A DNA stretch of 64,000 nt, from positions 1 to 64,000 of the forward strand of contig NZ_JAIWOY010000012.1 in the NCBI RefSeq assembly GCF_020216525.1, read 5' to 3'. Source of the stretch: Nocardioides nematodiphilus (GTDB lineage Bacteria; Actinomycetota; Actinomycetes; Propionibacteriales; Nocardioidaceae). How positions within the stretch are numbered: position 1 is the first letter of the stretch; the number at the start of each line of letters is the position of its first letter. Below the pieces are notes generated by a model. It was not told where the DNA came from, ran no database searches, and worked only from the letters and a program-made list of their open reading frames with translations. The position numbers were made by a program, and so were the translations under genes. Shown here piece by piece: positions 34,541 through 44,209 of the stretch.

Positions 34541-35092
34541 GTGAGCAAGATCGACCTGCGTGGTCCCTTCGTCCTCGACGCCCGCGAGCTCGGCCGCCGT
34601 GCCGGCACCCAGCGGGAGTACGAGCTGACCGTCCCGGCGCCGCCGGAGCTCGGCATCGACGTCTTCGCCGTGCCCGAGGGCGACGAGGTGGATGTCGACG
34701 TCCGCCTCGAGGCCGTCGTCGACGGCGTCCTGGCGACCGGCAGCGTCTTCGCCGACCTCAAGGGCGAGTGCGTCCGGTGCCTCGACCCGATCGAGGACGA
34801 GGTCGAGGCCACCTTCCAGGAGCTCTACCTCTACGAGGCCCCGGAGCTCTCCGGTGACGACGACGAGGCTGAGGACCTGAGCGTCGTGGTCGAGGAGCAC
34901 ATCGACCTGGAGACCGCGATCCGCAACGCGATCGTGCTGGAGATCCCGTTCCAGCCGCTGTGCTCCGACGACTGCCCCGGTCTGTGCCAGGAGTGCGGTG
35001 CCTCCCTCAAGGAGGACCCGGCGCACACCCATGAGGCCGCGATCGACCCGCGCTGGGCCAGTCTCCAGGGCCTGCAGGACGACGAGAAGTAA
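34541..35092 (+). CDS. DUF177 / YceD-family protein
   Basis: The 183-residue protein has RREYELTVPAPPELGIDVFAV-like strands and a four-Cys set: GECVRCLDPIE in the middle and CSDDCPGLCQECG near the C-terminus. YceD (Rl23 accumulation, DUF177) proteins sit next to rpmF in most bacteria and are implicated in 23S rRNA or ribosome maturation. rpmF follows after 114 bases, keeping the conserved order. The exact molecular role is unproven. Confidence 0.9.
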   Translation: MSKIDLRGPFVLDARELGRRAGTQREYELTVPAPPELGIDVFAVPEGDEVDVDVRLEAVVDGVLATGSVFADLKGECVRCLDPIEDEVEATFQELYLYEAPELSGDDDEAEDLSVVVEEHIDLETAIRNAIVLEIPFQPLCSDDCPGLCQECGASLKEDPAHTHEAAIDPRWASLQGLQDDEK

Positions 35093-35206
35093 CCAGCTCC
35101 CCACCTACCAAGGGGTCGAGGACGGGCCGATTGGAGCCCTGAACCCGATCCCGTTAGACTTCCCGGGTTGCCCGAAAGGGCGTTCGACTTTTTAGAGGAG
35201 AGAACA

Positions 35207-35392
35207 GTGGCTGTTCCGAAGCGGAAGATGTCGCGCAGCAACACCCGTCACCGTCGGTCGGCGTGGAAGGCTGTTGCGGCCAACCTTGCGACCTGCGCGA
35301 ACCCCGCCTGCGGTGCCAAGGTGCTGTCGCACCGTGCGTGCGGCGAGTGCGGCCAGTACGGCTCGCGCACCGACCGTCGCCAGGTCCTCTGA
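35207..35392 (+). CDS. rpmF: 50S ribosomal protein L32
   Basis: The 61-residue protein begins [18 protein letters not shown] and carries a Cys4 zinc ribbon ([15 protein letters not shown]). GAGGAGAG lies 5-12 bases before the GTG. It belongs to the large ribosomal subunit. The rnc reading frame runs through its 3' end in another frame. Confidence 0.96.
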   Translation: MAVPKRKMSRSNTRHRRSAWKAVAANLATCANPACGAKVLSHRACGECGQYGSRTDRRQVL

Positions 35393-36101
35393 CCTACCCG
35401 GTCTCCTGACCAACTACGCCGACCTCCGAGCAGCGCTCGGGGATCCGATCCTGGACCCCGAGCTGCTGGAGCGTGCCCTGACGCACCGCTCCTACGCGTA
35501 CGAGAACGGCGGCATCCCCACCAACGAGCGCCTCGAGTTCCTCGGGGACTCCGTGCTCGGTGTGGTGGTGACCGAGACGCTCTACCGCAAGCACCCCGAC
35601 CTCTCCGAGGGTCGGCTGGCGAAGCTGCGGGCTGCCGTGGTCAACGCTCGCGCACTAGCGGTCGTTGGCCGCGGCATCGGTCTTGGCCAGCACATCAAGC
35701 TCGGTCGGGGCGAGGAGGCGACCGGTGGTCGCGACAAGTCCTCGATCGTCTCGGACACCGTCGAGGCCGTGATCGGCGCCGTCCACCTCAGTGGCGGCAT
35801 CGAGGTCTCGGCGCAGGTCGTGCATCTGCTCTTCGACCCGCTCATCGAGGACGCCTCGGCACTCGGAGCGGGCCTGGACTGGAAGACGTCGCTGCAGGAG
35901 ATCACCGCGGAGCTCTCGCTCGGCGTGCCTGACTACGTCATCACCGCCGAGGGCCCCGACCACATGAAGACCTTCACCGCGCAGGTCCGGGTGGGCGACA
36001 AGCTCTACGGCAACGGCGTGGGCCGCTCCAAGAAGGAGGCCGAGCAGGCCGCCGCGGAGACCGCCTACCTCGAGCTCACCGCCGTCCCCGCCGACGCCTG
36101 A
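35334..36101 (+). CDS. rnc: Ribonuclease III
   Basis: The protein has the catalytic RNase III domain ([45 protein letters not shown]) and a C-terminal double-stranded-RNA-binding domain ([34 protein letters not shown]). It processes rRNA and other structured RNAs. The start is a problem: after GTG 35334, which lies inside rpmF, there is no ATG, GTG or TTG before the conserved sequence. A CTG at 35406 would give a typical 231-residue enzyme. GTG 35334 gives 255 residues with a 59-base overlap of rpmF. The domain call is firm; the start is not. Confidence 0.92.
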   Translation: MRAASAASTARAPTVARSSDLPGLLTNYADLRAALGDPILDPELLERALTHRSYAYENGGIPTNERLEFLGDSVLGVVVTETLYRKHPDLSEGRLAKLRAAVVNARALAVVGRGIGLGQHIKLGRGEEATGGRDKSSIVSDTVEAVIGAVHLSGGIEVSAQVVHLLFDPLIEDASALGAGLDWKTSLQEITAELSLGVPDYVITAEGPDHMKTFTAQVRVGDKLYGNGVGRSKKEAEQAAAETAYLELTAVPADA

Positions 36102-36127
36102 GTCGCGCCTCGTGCCCGAGCACTGCG

Positions 36128-36973
36128 TTGCCTGAGCTGCCCGAGGTCGAGGTCGTGCGCGCCGGTCTCGAGCGCCACGTCGTCGGCGCGCGGATCGCCG
36201 CCGTCGAGGTCCTCCACCCGCGCCCCGTACGCCGCCACCTGGCCGGGCCGGCCGACTTCTCGGCGGTGCTGAGCGGTCGCGAGATCGTCGCGGCGCGACG
36301 CCGCGGCAAGTACCTCTGGCTGCCACTCGACTCCGGTGACGCGCTGATGGCCCACCTCGGGATGAGCGGCCAGATGCTGGTCCAGCCCGTCGGCTCGCCC
36401 GACGAGCGGCACCTGCGCGTGCGGTTCGCCCTGGACAGGGACGAGCTGCGCTTCGTCGACCAGCGGATGTTCGGCGGCCTGTCGCTGAGCCCCGGGGGAG
36501 CCGACATCCCCACCGAGATCGCGCACATCGCGCCGGACCCGCTGGAGTCGGCGTTCGACCCGGAGTGGTTCGTCGCGCGCGTGCGCCGCTCGGCGAGCGG
36601 GATCAAGCGGCTCCTGCTGACCCAGACCGTGATCAGCGGGGTCGGCAACATCTACGCCGACGAGGCGCTGTGGCGCGCCCGCCTGCACGGGGAGCGCCCG
36701 GGCAACCGGCTCACCCGGGCCCAGGTGCTCGAGCTGCTCGGCCACGTCATCGACGTGATGTCCGACGCCCTCGCCCAGGGCGGCACCTCCTTCGACGCCC
36801 TCTACGTCAACGTCAACGGCGAGTCGGGCTACTTCGACCGGTCGCTGCACGCGTACGGGCGCGAGGACGAGCCCTGCCACAGGTGCGGCACGCCCATCCG
36901 GCGGGTGGCCTTCATGAACCGCTCCTCATACTTCTGCCCGGTCTGCCAGCCCGCGCCGCGCCGCCGCTCCTGA
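36128..36973 (+). CDS. mutM: Formamidopyrimidine-DNA glycosylase
   Basis: The 281-residue protein begins [17 protein letters not shown], where Pro (after Met removal) and Glu are catalytic, so the TTG at 36128 must be the start. It also has the helix-two-turn-helix region [19 protein letters not shown] and a C-terminal Cys4 zinc finger ([16 protein letters not shown]). It removes 8-oxoguanine and nicks the DNA. It follows rnc by 26 bases. Confidence 0.96.
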   Translation: MPELPEVEVVRAGLERHVVGARIAAVEVLHPRPVRRHLAGPADFSAVLSGREIVAARRRGKYLWLPLDSGDALMAHLGMSGQMLVQPVGSPDERHLRVRFALDRDELRFVDQRMFGGLSLSPGGADIPTEIAHIAPDPLESAFDPEWFVARVRRSASGIKRLLLTQTVISGVGNIYADEALWRARLHGERPGNRLTRAQVLELLGHVIDVMSDALAQGGTSFDALYVNVNGESGYFDRSLHAYGREDEPCHRCGTPIRRVAFMNRSSYFCPVCQPAPRRRS

Positions 36974-36991
36974 CCGGGGCCGACGGCCCGG
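36974..36991 (+). terminator. Hairpin after mutM
   Basis: CCGGGGCC and GGCCCGG pair around GAC with one bulged G, directly after the mutM stop. Probable terminator of the rpmF-rnc-mutM unit; no T-run. Confidence 0.45.
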
Positions 36992-37071
36992 ATTGACCAT
37001 GCGCTTGATTGGTGCGACTCTGGTAGACGGTCCATCCGGGCCCACGTGATCACACGAAGGAACGTCCTCCT

Positions 37072-37269
37072 ATGGCCAAGGCGCTGATCGGCTACATGCA
37101 CAGCGACCTGCGGATGCCGCACCACCTCATCGCCGACAACGCTCGGCTGCGTGCGCGTGTGCAGGAGCTCGAGCAGCTCGTCCTCTCCCTCAAGACCGAG
37201 AACGACTCGCTGGCACAGGCTCACGCCGATGCGCTCGAGTCTGAGATCCAGGAGATGCAGAGCGTCTGA
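37072..37269 (+). CDS. Small coiled-coil protein, function unknown
   Basis: The 65-residue product has an N-terminal MAKALIGYMHSDLRMPHHL and then a Leu-heptad region (NARLRARVQELEQLVLSLK, then ENDSLAQAHADALESE) that predicts a coiled coil. A GTGATCAC palindrome (37035-37042) and TAGACG (37024-37029) lie in the upstream gap, and a strong palindromic terminator follows. Clean flanking signals support a real, separately transcribed gene. I do not recognise a named family. Confidence 0.75.
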   Translation: MAKALIGYMHSDLRMPHHLIADNARLRARVQELEQLVLSLKTENDSLAQAHADALESEIQEMQSV

Positions 37270-37306
37270 TCCGGACGACGGTACGCATCCCAGGCACCAA
37301 CCGACA

Positions 37307-37338
37307 GAGCCGCCCCCGACCATGGTCGGGGGCGGCTC
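37307..37338. terminator. 32-base perfect palindrome terminator
   Basis: GAGCCGCCCCCGAC, then CATG, then GTCGGGGGCGGCTC form a perfect palindrome, followed by TTCGCGTTT. It is the strongest terminator-like structure in the window and closes the small coiled-coil gene. Confidence 0.85.
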
Positions 37339-37388
37339 TTCGCGTTTCCCAAGGCCGGACCTGATCCGCCGGCCCTCTACCATGCGGT

Positions 37389-38570
37389 GTGCGTTTCCCG
37401 TTGAAGACCGTTGCGACCGCCTTCGACCCCCGCAGCAACATCGTCGGGTTCATGCGTCTGTTCCTGGCCGGATCGGTGCTGGTGTCCCACTCGTTCATCC
37501 TGGGCTTCGGCCGGGGAGAGCCGCTGACCGGGTGGTTCCGTGGCCAGACGAACCTCGGAACGCTGGCGGTCTACGGCTTCTTCGTGCTCTCGGGGTTCCT
37601 GATCTTCCGCTCCGCGACCCGCCTGGGCTCGGCGGGCAGGTACTTCTGGCACCGCGTCCTGCGCATCTTTCCAGCGTTCTGGCTCTGTCTCGTGGTGACC
37701 GCGCTGGTGGCGGCGCCGGCCGTCTATCTCGCGCACCGCGGCACGCTGCACGGCTTCTTCGCCGAGTCGCCGTCCCCCGTCGGCTATCTGGTGGAGAACG
37801 CCTGGCTGACGATGCACCAGTACGGCATCGGCACGATCCTGGCGGGGACGCCCTGGGGCACGTCGCACGGCAGCGTCTTCAACGGGTCGCTGTGGTCGCT
37901 GCACTATGAGTTCCTCTGCTACATCCTGGTCGCGCTCGCCGTCTACGTCGGGCGCGGGCTCGCACGGCCGATCGTCCTGCTCGCGTTCCTCGCCGTGCTC
38001 GCCTCGTCGGTGCATGCCTTCCGTGCGGGGCCGGGCTTCGCAGCGGCCGCCCGGGAGCTGCCGAGCTCACCGCACCTGGGGATCGATGGCAACCAGCTCG
38101 CCGTCCTCCTTCTCGCGTTCCTGCTCGGCGCGGTGGCGGCGGCATACCCGCGGTGGTTCCCCCTGGACGCTCGAGTCGCCGCGATCGCTGCGGTGATCGT
38201 GGTGTTCACGGCTCGCGAGGGCTACTTCGGCGCCGTCGGCGTGCCGGCCTTCAGCTACGTGGTCCTGTGGGCCTCGGCGCTGTCGATCCCGCGGTTGCGG
38301 CAGATCGGAGCCCGCAACGACTACTCCTACGGCGTCTACATCTACGCCTTCCCGATCCAGCAGATCCTGGTCTGGGCAGGGCTGAGTGCCGCCGGGCTGC
38401 CTGCCTATGTCGCCGCCTGCGCGGCGTTGACCGCGGTGGCCGCCTGCGCGTCCTGGCACCTCGTCGAGCGACCGGCGATGCGGTGGAAGGAAGCGCGTCT
38501 CGTCCTGGGCGCCAGGAAGCCGGCGGAGGACGCGGCGATGCCACCCGCCCAGCTGGGCGCCGACGCCTGA
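37389..38570 (+). CDS. Membrane acyltransferase (OafA/YrhL family)
   Basis: The 393-residue protein has about ten membrane helices and the acyltransferase-3 pattern: NIVGFMRLFLAGSVLVSHSF (R and H positions), GFFVLSGFLIFRSATR, YFWHRVLRIFPAFW, SLWSLHYEFLCY and DYSYGVYIYAFPIQQIL. It would O-acylate a sugar or lipid at the membrane. The GTG at 37389 is the only start near the first conserved residues. No glycan-synthesis cluster is adjacent, so the substrate is open. Confidence 0.88.
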   Translation: MRFPLKTVATAFDPRSNIVGFMRLFLAGSVLVSHSFILGFGRGEPLTGWFRGQTNLGTLAVYGFFVLSGFLIFRSATRLGSAGRYFWHRVLRIFPAFWLCLVVTALVAAPAVYLAHRGTLHGFFAESPSPVGYLVENAWLTMHQYGIGTILAGTPWGTSHGSVFNGSLWSLHYEFLCYILVALAVYVGRGLARPIVLLAFLAVLASSVHAFRAGPGFAAAARELPSSPHLGIDGNQLAVLLLAFLLGAVAAAYPRWFPLDARVAAIAAVIVVFTAREGYFGAVGVPAFSYVVLWASALSIPRLRQIGARNDYSYGVYIYAFPIQQILVWAGLSAAGLPAYVAACAALTAVAACASWHLVERPAMRWKEARLVLGARKPAEDAAMPPAQLGADA

Positions 38571-38582
38571 TCCGCGCCTGCG

Positions 38583-40022
38583 TCAGTGGGCGAGCGCGGC
38601 CTCGCGGATCTTCGCCCGCATCGGCAGCAGGAACGCCGAGCAGAACGCTGCGGCGTAGCAGCCGACCGTCACCCACACGACCCAGCGCGTCGAGACGCCG
38701 AAGCCCTGCTCGGGCAGCCAGTGGAAGAAGACGGTGCCCAGGACCGCGACGCCCAGCGCTCCGGCGAACTGCTGCACCGCGTTGAGCAGGCCGGAACCCG
38801 AGCCGACCTCGTGATCGCCCAGGTCGGACAGCACGATGTCGAAGAGCGGCGCGAAGATCAGGCCGCTGCCGAAGCCGGTGATCAGGAACGGCAGTGACAG
38901 GTGCCAGGCGCTGGCGCCGTGCTCCAGGCCACCGGCGATCGCGCTGAACCAGAGCATCCCGGCCATGGTGATCGACAGGCCGATGTGCAGCACGTGCCGC
39001 CCGAGCTTGGGGCCGAGGAGAGCGCCCGACAGGGCGGCGCCCACGGCCATGCCCAGCGCGTACGGGGTCTGCGCGATCGCCGCATGCTGCGCCGAGTAGC
39101 CCAGGCCGAGCTGCATGAACAGGCTGAGGATCAGCCCGACGCCGACCATCGACAGGAAGAAGGTGCCGAGGAAGACCAGGCCGGCCACGAAGCCACGGTG
39201 GGTGAACAGCGACGGCTCGATGATCGGATGGTCGCTGCGCCGCTCGCTCCACACGAAGACCGCGAAGACGACCGCAGCGCCGGCCATGACGCCGTAGAGC
39301 CAGGTCGGCCAGCCGAGATCGCGACCCTCGACGAGCGCGTAGATCAGGCCACCGGCGGCGATCGTGATGAGGATCGATCCGGCCGGGTCGAGCCGGACAC
39401 CGGGCGTGCGTGGCATGTCGGGGAGGCGGCGCCAGGCGATGGAGGTGCCGACCAGGCCGATCGGGACGTTGATCAGGAAGATCGCGCGCCAGCCGCTGCC
39501 CGCGATGTCGGCGTCGATGAGGAAGCCGCCCAGGATCGGACCGAGGACCGCGGACAGACCCATGATCGGGCCGAAGGGGATGAACGCCTTCTGCAGCTCG
39601 TCCTCGGGGAAGGACTGCTTCACGAGCGCGAAGCCCTGCGGGATCATCGTCGCGCCGAACAGGCCCTGGATGACCCGGGCGACGATCAGCGTCGTCGCCG
39701 TCGGCGCCAGCCCGCAGGCGAGTGAGGCGACGGTGAAGCCGCCCATGCCGAGGATGAACATCTGCCGGCGCCCGACGATGTCGCCCAGGCGCGCCGACGT
39801 GATGAGGCCGACCGCGAAGGTCAGCGTGTACGCGGCCAGGATCCACTGCAGCGTCGTCTCCGAGCCGCCGATGTCCTCGCGGATCGAGGGGCCGGCGAGC
39901 TGGGCGACGGTGCTGTCGACGAGGTCCATCACATCAGCGATGATCACCACCGCCATCACGAACCAGCGGGCGGCATATCCAGGGGGCAGCGCGGTCTCAG
40001 ACAGCGCCGAGGGGGACGACAT
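38583..40022 (-). CDS. MFS drug transporter (DHA2/EmrB type)
   Basis: The 479-residue protein has about 14 membrane helices and MFS signatures: DVMDLVDSTVAQLAGPSI (motif D1), ARLGDIVGRRQMFILGM (motif A), GLFGATMIPQGFALV and GPILGGFLIDADIAGSGWR (motif C). It should expel hydrophobic compounds by proton antiport. It is convergent with the acyltransferase gene (12 bases apart) and divergent from smc. A TGTCAG-N6-CTGACA palindrome in the intergenic region may be its operator; no regulator gene is next to it. Confidence 0.93.
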   Translation of the reverse strand: MSSPSALSETALPPGYAARWFVMAVVIIADVMDLVDSTVAQLAGPSIREDIGGSETTLQWILAAYTLTFAVGLITSARLGDIVGRRQMFILGMGGFTVASLACGLAPTATTLIVARVIQGLFGATMIPQGFALVKQSFPEDELQKAFIPFGPIMGLSAVLGPILGGFLIDADIAGSGWRAIFLINVPIGLVGTSIAWRRLPDMPRTPGVRLDPAGSILITIAAGGLIYALVEGRDLGWPTWLYGVMAGAAVVFAVFVWSERRSDHPIIEPSLFTHRGFVAGLVFLGTFFLSMVGVGLILSLFMQLGLGYSAQHAAIAQTPYALGMAVGAALSGALLGPKLGRHVLHIGLSITMAGMLWFSAIAGGLEHGASAWHLSLPFLITGFGSGLIFAPLFDIVLSDLGDHEVGSGSGLLNAVQQFAGALGVAVLGTVFFHWLPEQGFGVSTRWVVWVTVGCYAAAFCSAFLLPMRAKIREAALAH

Positions 40023-40085
40023 GAGGGGAGAGGCCTTTCGTACGGGCTAAGGTTGGGGCGCCGAGCTTCCCCGCGTCGACCATCC

Positions 40086-40103
40086 TGTCAGGGTCCTCTG
40101 ACA
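40086..40103. promoter_or_regulatory. Palindrome between divergent MFS and smc genes
   Basis: TGTCAG and CTGACA form a perfect inverted repeat with a 6-base spacer. On the minus strand TTGTCA overlaps it and could be a -35. It may be an operator for the MFS gene. Confidence 0.5.
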
Positions 40104-40137
40104 AGATCAGCCGAGTTCTCACACACGGACACCGGGA

Positions 40138-43100
40138 GTGGCGTTGTACCTGAAGAGCCTGACCCTCAAGGGGTTCAAGTCCTTCGCGTCCGCGACGACG
40201 CTCCAGCTCGAGCCCGGGATCACCTGCATCGTGGGGCCGAACGGCTCCGGCAAGTCCAACGTCGTCGACGCGCTCGCGTGGGTGATGGGGGAGGCCAGCG
40301 CCAAGAGCCTGCGCGGCGGCAAGATGGACGACGTCATCTTCGCCGGCACCTCCGGGCGGGCCCCGCTGGGTCGCGCCGAGGTCGTCCTGACCATCGACAA
40401 CAGCGACGGCGCCCTGCCGATCGACTACGCCGAGGTCACCATCTCGCGCACGATGTTCCGCAGCGGCGGCTCGGAGTATGCGATCAACGGTCAGACCTGC
40501 AGGCTGCTCGACGTCCAGGAGCTGCTCTCCGACTCCGGCATCGGGCGCGAGATGCACGTCATCGTCGGCCAGGGTCAGCTCGACACGATCCTGCACGCGA
40601 CGCCGGAGGACCGGCGCGGGTTCATCGAGGAGGCCGCCGGCGTCCTCAAGCACCGCAAGCGCAAGGAGAAGGCGCTCCGCAAGCTGGACTCCACCGAGGG
40701 CAACCTCAACCGGCTCAACGACCTGCTCGTCGAGATCCGCCGCCAGCTCAAGCCGCTCGGCCGCCAGGCCGAGGTCGCGCGCCGGGCGGCCACGGTGCAG
40801 GCGGACGTACGCGACGCGCGTGCCCGCCTGCTCGCCGACGACCTGGTCACCGCGCGCAGCACGCTGGAGCAGGAGATGGCCGATGAGTCGGCCCTGGTGG
40901 CGCGCCGCGAGGAGGTCGAGGCCCTGGTCGCCGCCGGCCGCGAGCACGAGGCCACCCTCGAGGCCGCGCTGCGCGAGGACCTGCCGGCCCTGACCGCGGC
41001 CCAAGAGACCTGGTTCGCGCTGTCGGGCCTGCGCGAGCGATTCCGCGGCACCCAGTCGTTGGCCGCCGAGCGGCTGCGCAACGCGACCTCGAGCAGCGAG
41101 GTCGAGACCCGCACCGGCCGCGACCCCGAGCAGCTCGAGGCCGAGGCCGAGCGCGCGGCCGAGCAGGAGCGCGCCATCGACGCGGAGGTCGACGAGCAGC
41201 GCACCGCGCTCGAGGAGGCGGTCACGGCCCGCAAGGCCGCGGAGGACGCCGCGGCCGAGGAGGACCGCCGCATCGCGGCCCTCCAGCGCGCCGCCGCCGA
41301 TCGCCGTGAGGGCGTGGCCCGTCTCGCCGGCCAGATCGGTGCGCTGAAGTCCCGGGCAGCGGCCGCCGACGAGGAGGTCGGCCGGCTCACCGAGGCCCGC
41401 GACGAGGCGATCGTGCGGGCCGACCGCGCCCAGAAGGACTTCACCGCCCTCGAGACCAAGGTCGCCGGGCTGGATGCGGGGGAGGAGTCCCTCGACGCCG
41501 AGTACGAGGACGCCGCCGCGATCCTCGAGCAGATCGAGGAGCGGCTCGCCGCCGTCCGCGAGGAGTCCGCCGCCTCCGATCGCGACCGCTCCGCGCTCGC
41601 CGCCCGCAAGGAGGCCCTCGAGCTCGGACTCAACCGCAAGGACGGCGCCGGCGCGCTGCTCGGCGCCGCCGCCGACGGCTCGCTGCCGGGCGTCCTCGGC
41701 TCGGTCGCCGCCCTGCTCGCCGTCAAGCAGGGCTATGGGACCGCGATCGCCGCCGCACTCGGCAGCGCCGCCGACGCCGTGGCCGTCGCCGACGCCGCTG
41801 CGGCGGTCACCGCCATCGACCACCTGCGCTCCGACGACCTCGGCCGCGCCGGTTTCCTGCTCGGCGGAGCCCCGGCGTCCGGCGCCGGGCCCGCGAGGCC
41901 GGTGTCCGGCACGCCGGCCGTCGACGTCGTCGAGTGCCCGGCCGCGCTCCAGCCCGCCGTCCAACGCCTGCTCGGCGCCGTGGTCGTCGTCGACGACCTC
42001 GCAGCCGCCCGCACCCTCGTCGCGAAGCAGCCCGAGCTCACCGCCGTCACCCGTGACGGCGACCTGCTCGGCGCCCACCGCGCCGCCGGCGGCTCGACCA
42101 GCGCCCCGAGCCTCATCGAGGTCCAGGCCGCCGTCGACGAGGCTGCCGAGCAGCTCGCCGCCGCCATCGCCGCCTCCGAGCGCAGCACGTTCGAGACGAC
42201 CAGGCTCGAGGCCGAGCGGCTCGAGGCGCAGAAGCGCGTCGACGTCGCCCTGGCCAAGCTGCACGAGTCCGACGCGACCCTGGCCGCGGTCGCCGAGGAG
42301 CTCGGCCAGCACGGCGCGCACGCCCGCGCCGCTCGCGGCGAGGCCGACCGGCTCACCGCCTCGATCGCCCAGGCAGAGGCGGCCCGGGAGCAGGCCGTCG
42401 CCGGCCTCGCCGAGCTCGAGGAGCGGCTCGCCCGCGCCGAGGAGGCGCCGGAGGAGGAGCCCGACACCGCCCAGCGCGAGCGCCTCGCCGAGGCCGCGCG
42501 TGAGGCCCGCCAGGCCGAGATGGAAGCCCGTCTCTCGCTGCGCACCGCCGAGGAGCGCTCACGTGCCTTGCACGGCCGCGCCGACGGGCTGCGCCGCGCC
42601 GCTCAGCAGGAGCGCGAGGCCCGCGCGAAGGCTGCCGCCCGCCGGGAGCGGATCGCCCGTGAGGCCCGGGCCGCGCAGGCGGTCAGCGTCGCCGTCGCGC
42701 ACGTCCTGGACCGGCTCGAGGGCTCGATCGAGCAGGCCGCCACCGCCCGCAGCGAGATCGAGGCCGCCCGGCGCGGTCGCGAGGAGCAGCTCACCTCCGT
42801 ACGGGCGTCCCTGCGGGACCGCGCCAAGGAGCTCGAGGAGCTGGTCAGCTCTGTCCACCGCGACGAGATGGCGCGTGCCCAGCAGCGGATGCGCATCGAG
42901 CAGCTCGAGGAGAAGGCGATCGAGGAGCTCGGCACCGAGCCCGAGGCGCTGATCGCCGAGTACGGCCCCCACACGCTCGTGCCCCAGCCGCCGCTGGAGG
43001 ACGGGACCGAGCAGGAGCCGATCGCCTACGACCGCGACGAGCAGGCCAAGCGGCTCAGGAGCGCCGAGCGTGCGCTCAACCAGCTCGGGCGGGTCAACCC

Positions 43101-43698
43101 GCTCGCGCTGGAGGAGTTCAGCGCGATGGAGGAGCGGCACAAGTTCCTCACCGAGCAGCTCGAGGACCTGCGCTCGACCCGCAAGGACCTCCTCGACATC
43201 GTCAAGGAGGTCGACGCCCGCGTCGAGCAGGTCTTCACCGAGGCCTGGGAGGACGTACGGGTGGCGTTCGACCACGTCTTCGCGCGCCTCTTCCCGGGCG
43301 GTGAGGGCCGACTGATCCTCACCGACCCCGACAACATGCTCACCACCGGCATCGAGGTCGAGGCCCGCCCGGCAGGCAAGAAGGTCAAGCGGCTCTCGCT
43401 GCTCTCCGGCGGTGAGCGCTCGCTGGTGGCGGTCGCGTTCCTGGTCTCGCTCTTCAAGGCCCGCCCCTCGCCGTTCTACATCCTCGACGAGGTCGAGGCG
43501 GCGCTCGACGACACCAACCTCGGGCGCCTGCTGGAGATCTACGAGGAGCTGCGCGCCCATTCCCAGCTCCTGGTCATCACCCACCAGAAGCGCACGATGG
43601 AGGTCGGCGACGCGCTCTACGGCGTGACCATGCGCGGCGACGGCGTCTCCACCGTCATCTCCCAGCGACTCCGCGAGCCAGAGGAAGCCAGTGCCTGA
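40138..43698 (+). CDS. smc: Chromosome segregation protein SMC
   Basis: The 1186-residue protein has the complete SMC layout: Walker A GPNGSGKSNVVDALAWVMGE near residue 35, a long coiled coil, a hinge (about 515-640, LGSVAALLAVKQGYGTAIAA onward), a second coiled coil, then the signature LSGGERSLVAVAFL and Walker B FYILDEVEAALDD. It compacts and segregates chromosomes with ScpA/ScpB. The start may be GTG 40138 or TTG 40144; GGGAG at 40134-40138 is spaced for TTG 40144 and overlaps the GTG. The last 8 bases overlap the thioesterase gene. Confidence 0.97.
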   Translation: MALYLKSLTLKGFKSFASATTLQLEPGITCIVGPNGSGKSNVVDALAWVMGEASAKSLRGGKMDDVIFAGTSGRAPLGRAEVVLTIDNSDGALPIDYAEVTISRTMFRSGGSEYAINGQTCRLLDVQELLSDSGIGREMHVIVGQGQLDTILHATPEDRRGFIEEAAGVLKHRKRKEKALRKLDSTEGNLNRLNDLLVEIRRQLKPLGRQAEVARRAATVQADVRDARARLLADDLVTARSTLEQEMADESALVARREEVEALVAAGREHEATLEAALREDLPALTAAQETWFALSGLRERFRGTQSLAAERLRNATSSSEVETRTGRDPEQLEAEAERAAEQERAIDAEVDEQRTALEEAVTARKAAEDAAAEEDRRIAALQRAAADRREGVARLAGQIGALKSRAAAADEEVGRLTEARDEAIVRADRAQKDFTALETKVAGLDAGEESLDAEYEDAAAILEQIEERLAAVREESAASDRDRSALAARKEALELGLNRKDGAGALLGAAADGSLPGVLGSVAALLAVKQGYGTAIAAALGSAADAVAVADAAAAVTAIDHLRSDDLGRAGFLLGGAPASGAGPARPVSGTPAVDVVECPAALQPAVQRLLGAVVVVDDLAAARTLVAKQPELTAVTRDGDLLGAHRAAGGSTSAPSLIEVQAAVDEAAEQLAAAIAASERSTFETTRLEAERLEAQKRVDVALAKLHESDATLAAVAEELGQHGAHARAARGEADRLTASIAQAEAAREQAVAGLAELEERLARAEEAPEEEPDTAQRERLAEAAREARQAEMEARLSLRTAEERSRALHGRADGLRRAAQQEREARAKAAARRERIAREARAAQAVSVAVAHVLDRLEGSIEQAATARSEIEAARRGREEQLTSVRASLRDRAKELEELVSSVHRDEMARAQQRMRIEQLEEKAIEELGTEPEALIAEYGPHTLVPQPPLEDGTEQEPIAYDRDEQAKRLRSAERALNQLGRVNPLALEEFSAMEERHKFLTEQLEDLRSTRKDLLDIVKEVDARVEQVFTEAWEDVRVAFDHVFARLFPGGEGRLILTDPDNMLTTGIEVEARPAGKKVKRLSLLSGGERSLVAVAFLVSLFKARPSPFYILDEVEAALDDTNLGRLLEIYEELRAHSQLLVITHQKRTMEVGDALYGVTMRGDGVSTVISQRLREPEEASA

Positions 43699-44140
43699 CA
43701 GTCCCAACCGCTCCAAGCCCACCCGCGCCGACTACGTCCACTGGCGCACGATCACCACCCGCTGGCGCGACGACGACGCGTACGGGCACCTCAACAACGC
43801 GACGTACTACGAGTACTTCGACACCGCGGTCAACGCCTACCTGTTCGAGGCGACCGGCACCAACGTCCGGCATCTGCCGCAGATCGGCGTGGTCGCGGAG
43901 ACCTCGTGCCGCTACCTGCGCGAGATCGGCTTCCCCGAGCCGGTGGAGGCGGGCCTGGTCGTCGACAAGGTCGGCACCTCCTCGATCGTCTACCGGATCG
44001 GGCTCTTCCAGGGCGACAGCGACGAGGCCGCCGCCGAGGGCCGGTTCGTGCACGTCTACGTCGACAACACCACCCCCGAGCGCGCGGTCGCCCCGATGCC
44101 CGATGTGATCAGGGACGCAGTCACCCGACTCCTGCCCTGA
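43691..44140 (+). CDS. Hot-dog acyl-CoA thioesterase (4HBT type)
   Basis: The 149-residue protein has TTRWRDDDAYGHLNNATYYEY, the 4-hydroxybenzoyl-CoA thioesterase motif with the catalytic Asp and Asn region, and a hot-dog strand set (VEAGLVVDKVGTSSIVYRIG). It hydrolyses an acyl-CoA of unknown chain. GTG start overlaps the end of smc by 8 bases, so it is translationally coupled. Confidence 0.9.
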   Translation: MPDSPNRSKPTRADYVHWRTITTRWRDDDAYGHLNNATYYEYFDTAVNAYLFEATGTNVRHLPQIGVVAETSCRYLREIGFPEPVEAGLVVDKVGTSSIVYRIGLFQGDSDEAAAEGRFVHVYVDNTTPERAVAPMPDVIRDAVTRLLP

Positions 44141-44209
44141 GATGCGGGGACCCGGGACCGTCCCATGGCAGGGTGGGGCCGAATGATCTCGGGAGAGGGA
44201 ACGCCAGCC

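Noticed and set aside
39997..42321. 774-codon minus-strand frame opposite smc
   Set aside because: Leu/Gly/Ala-rich shadow of the SMC coiled coil without domains.
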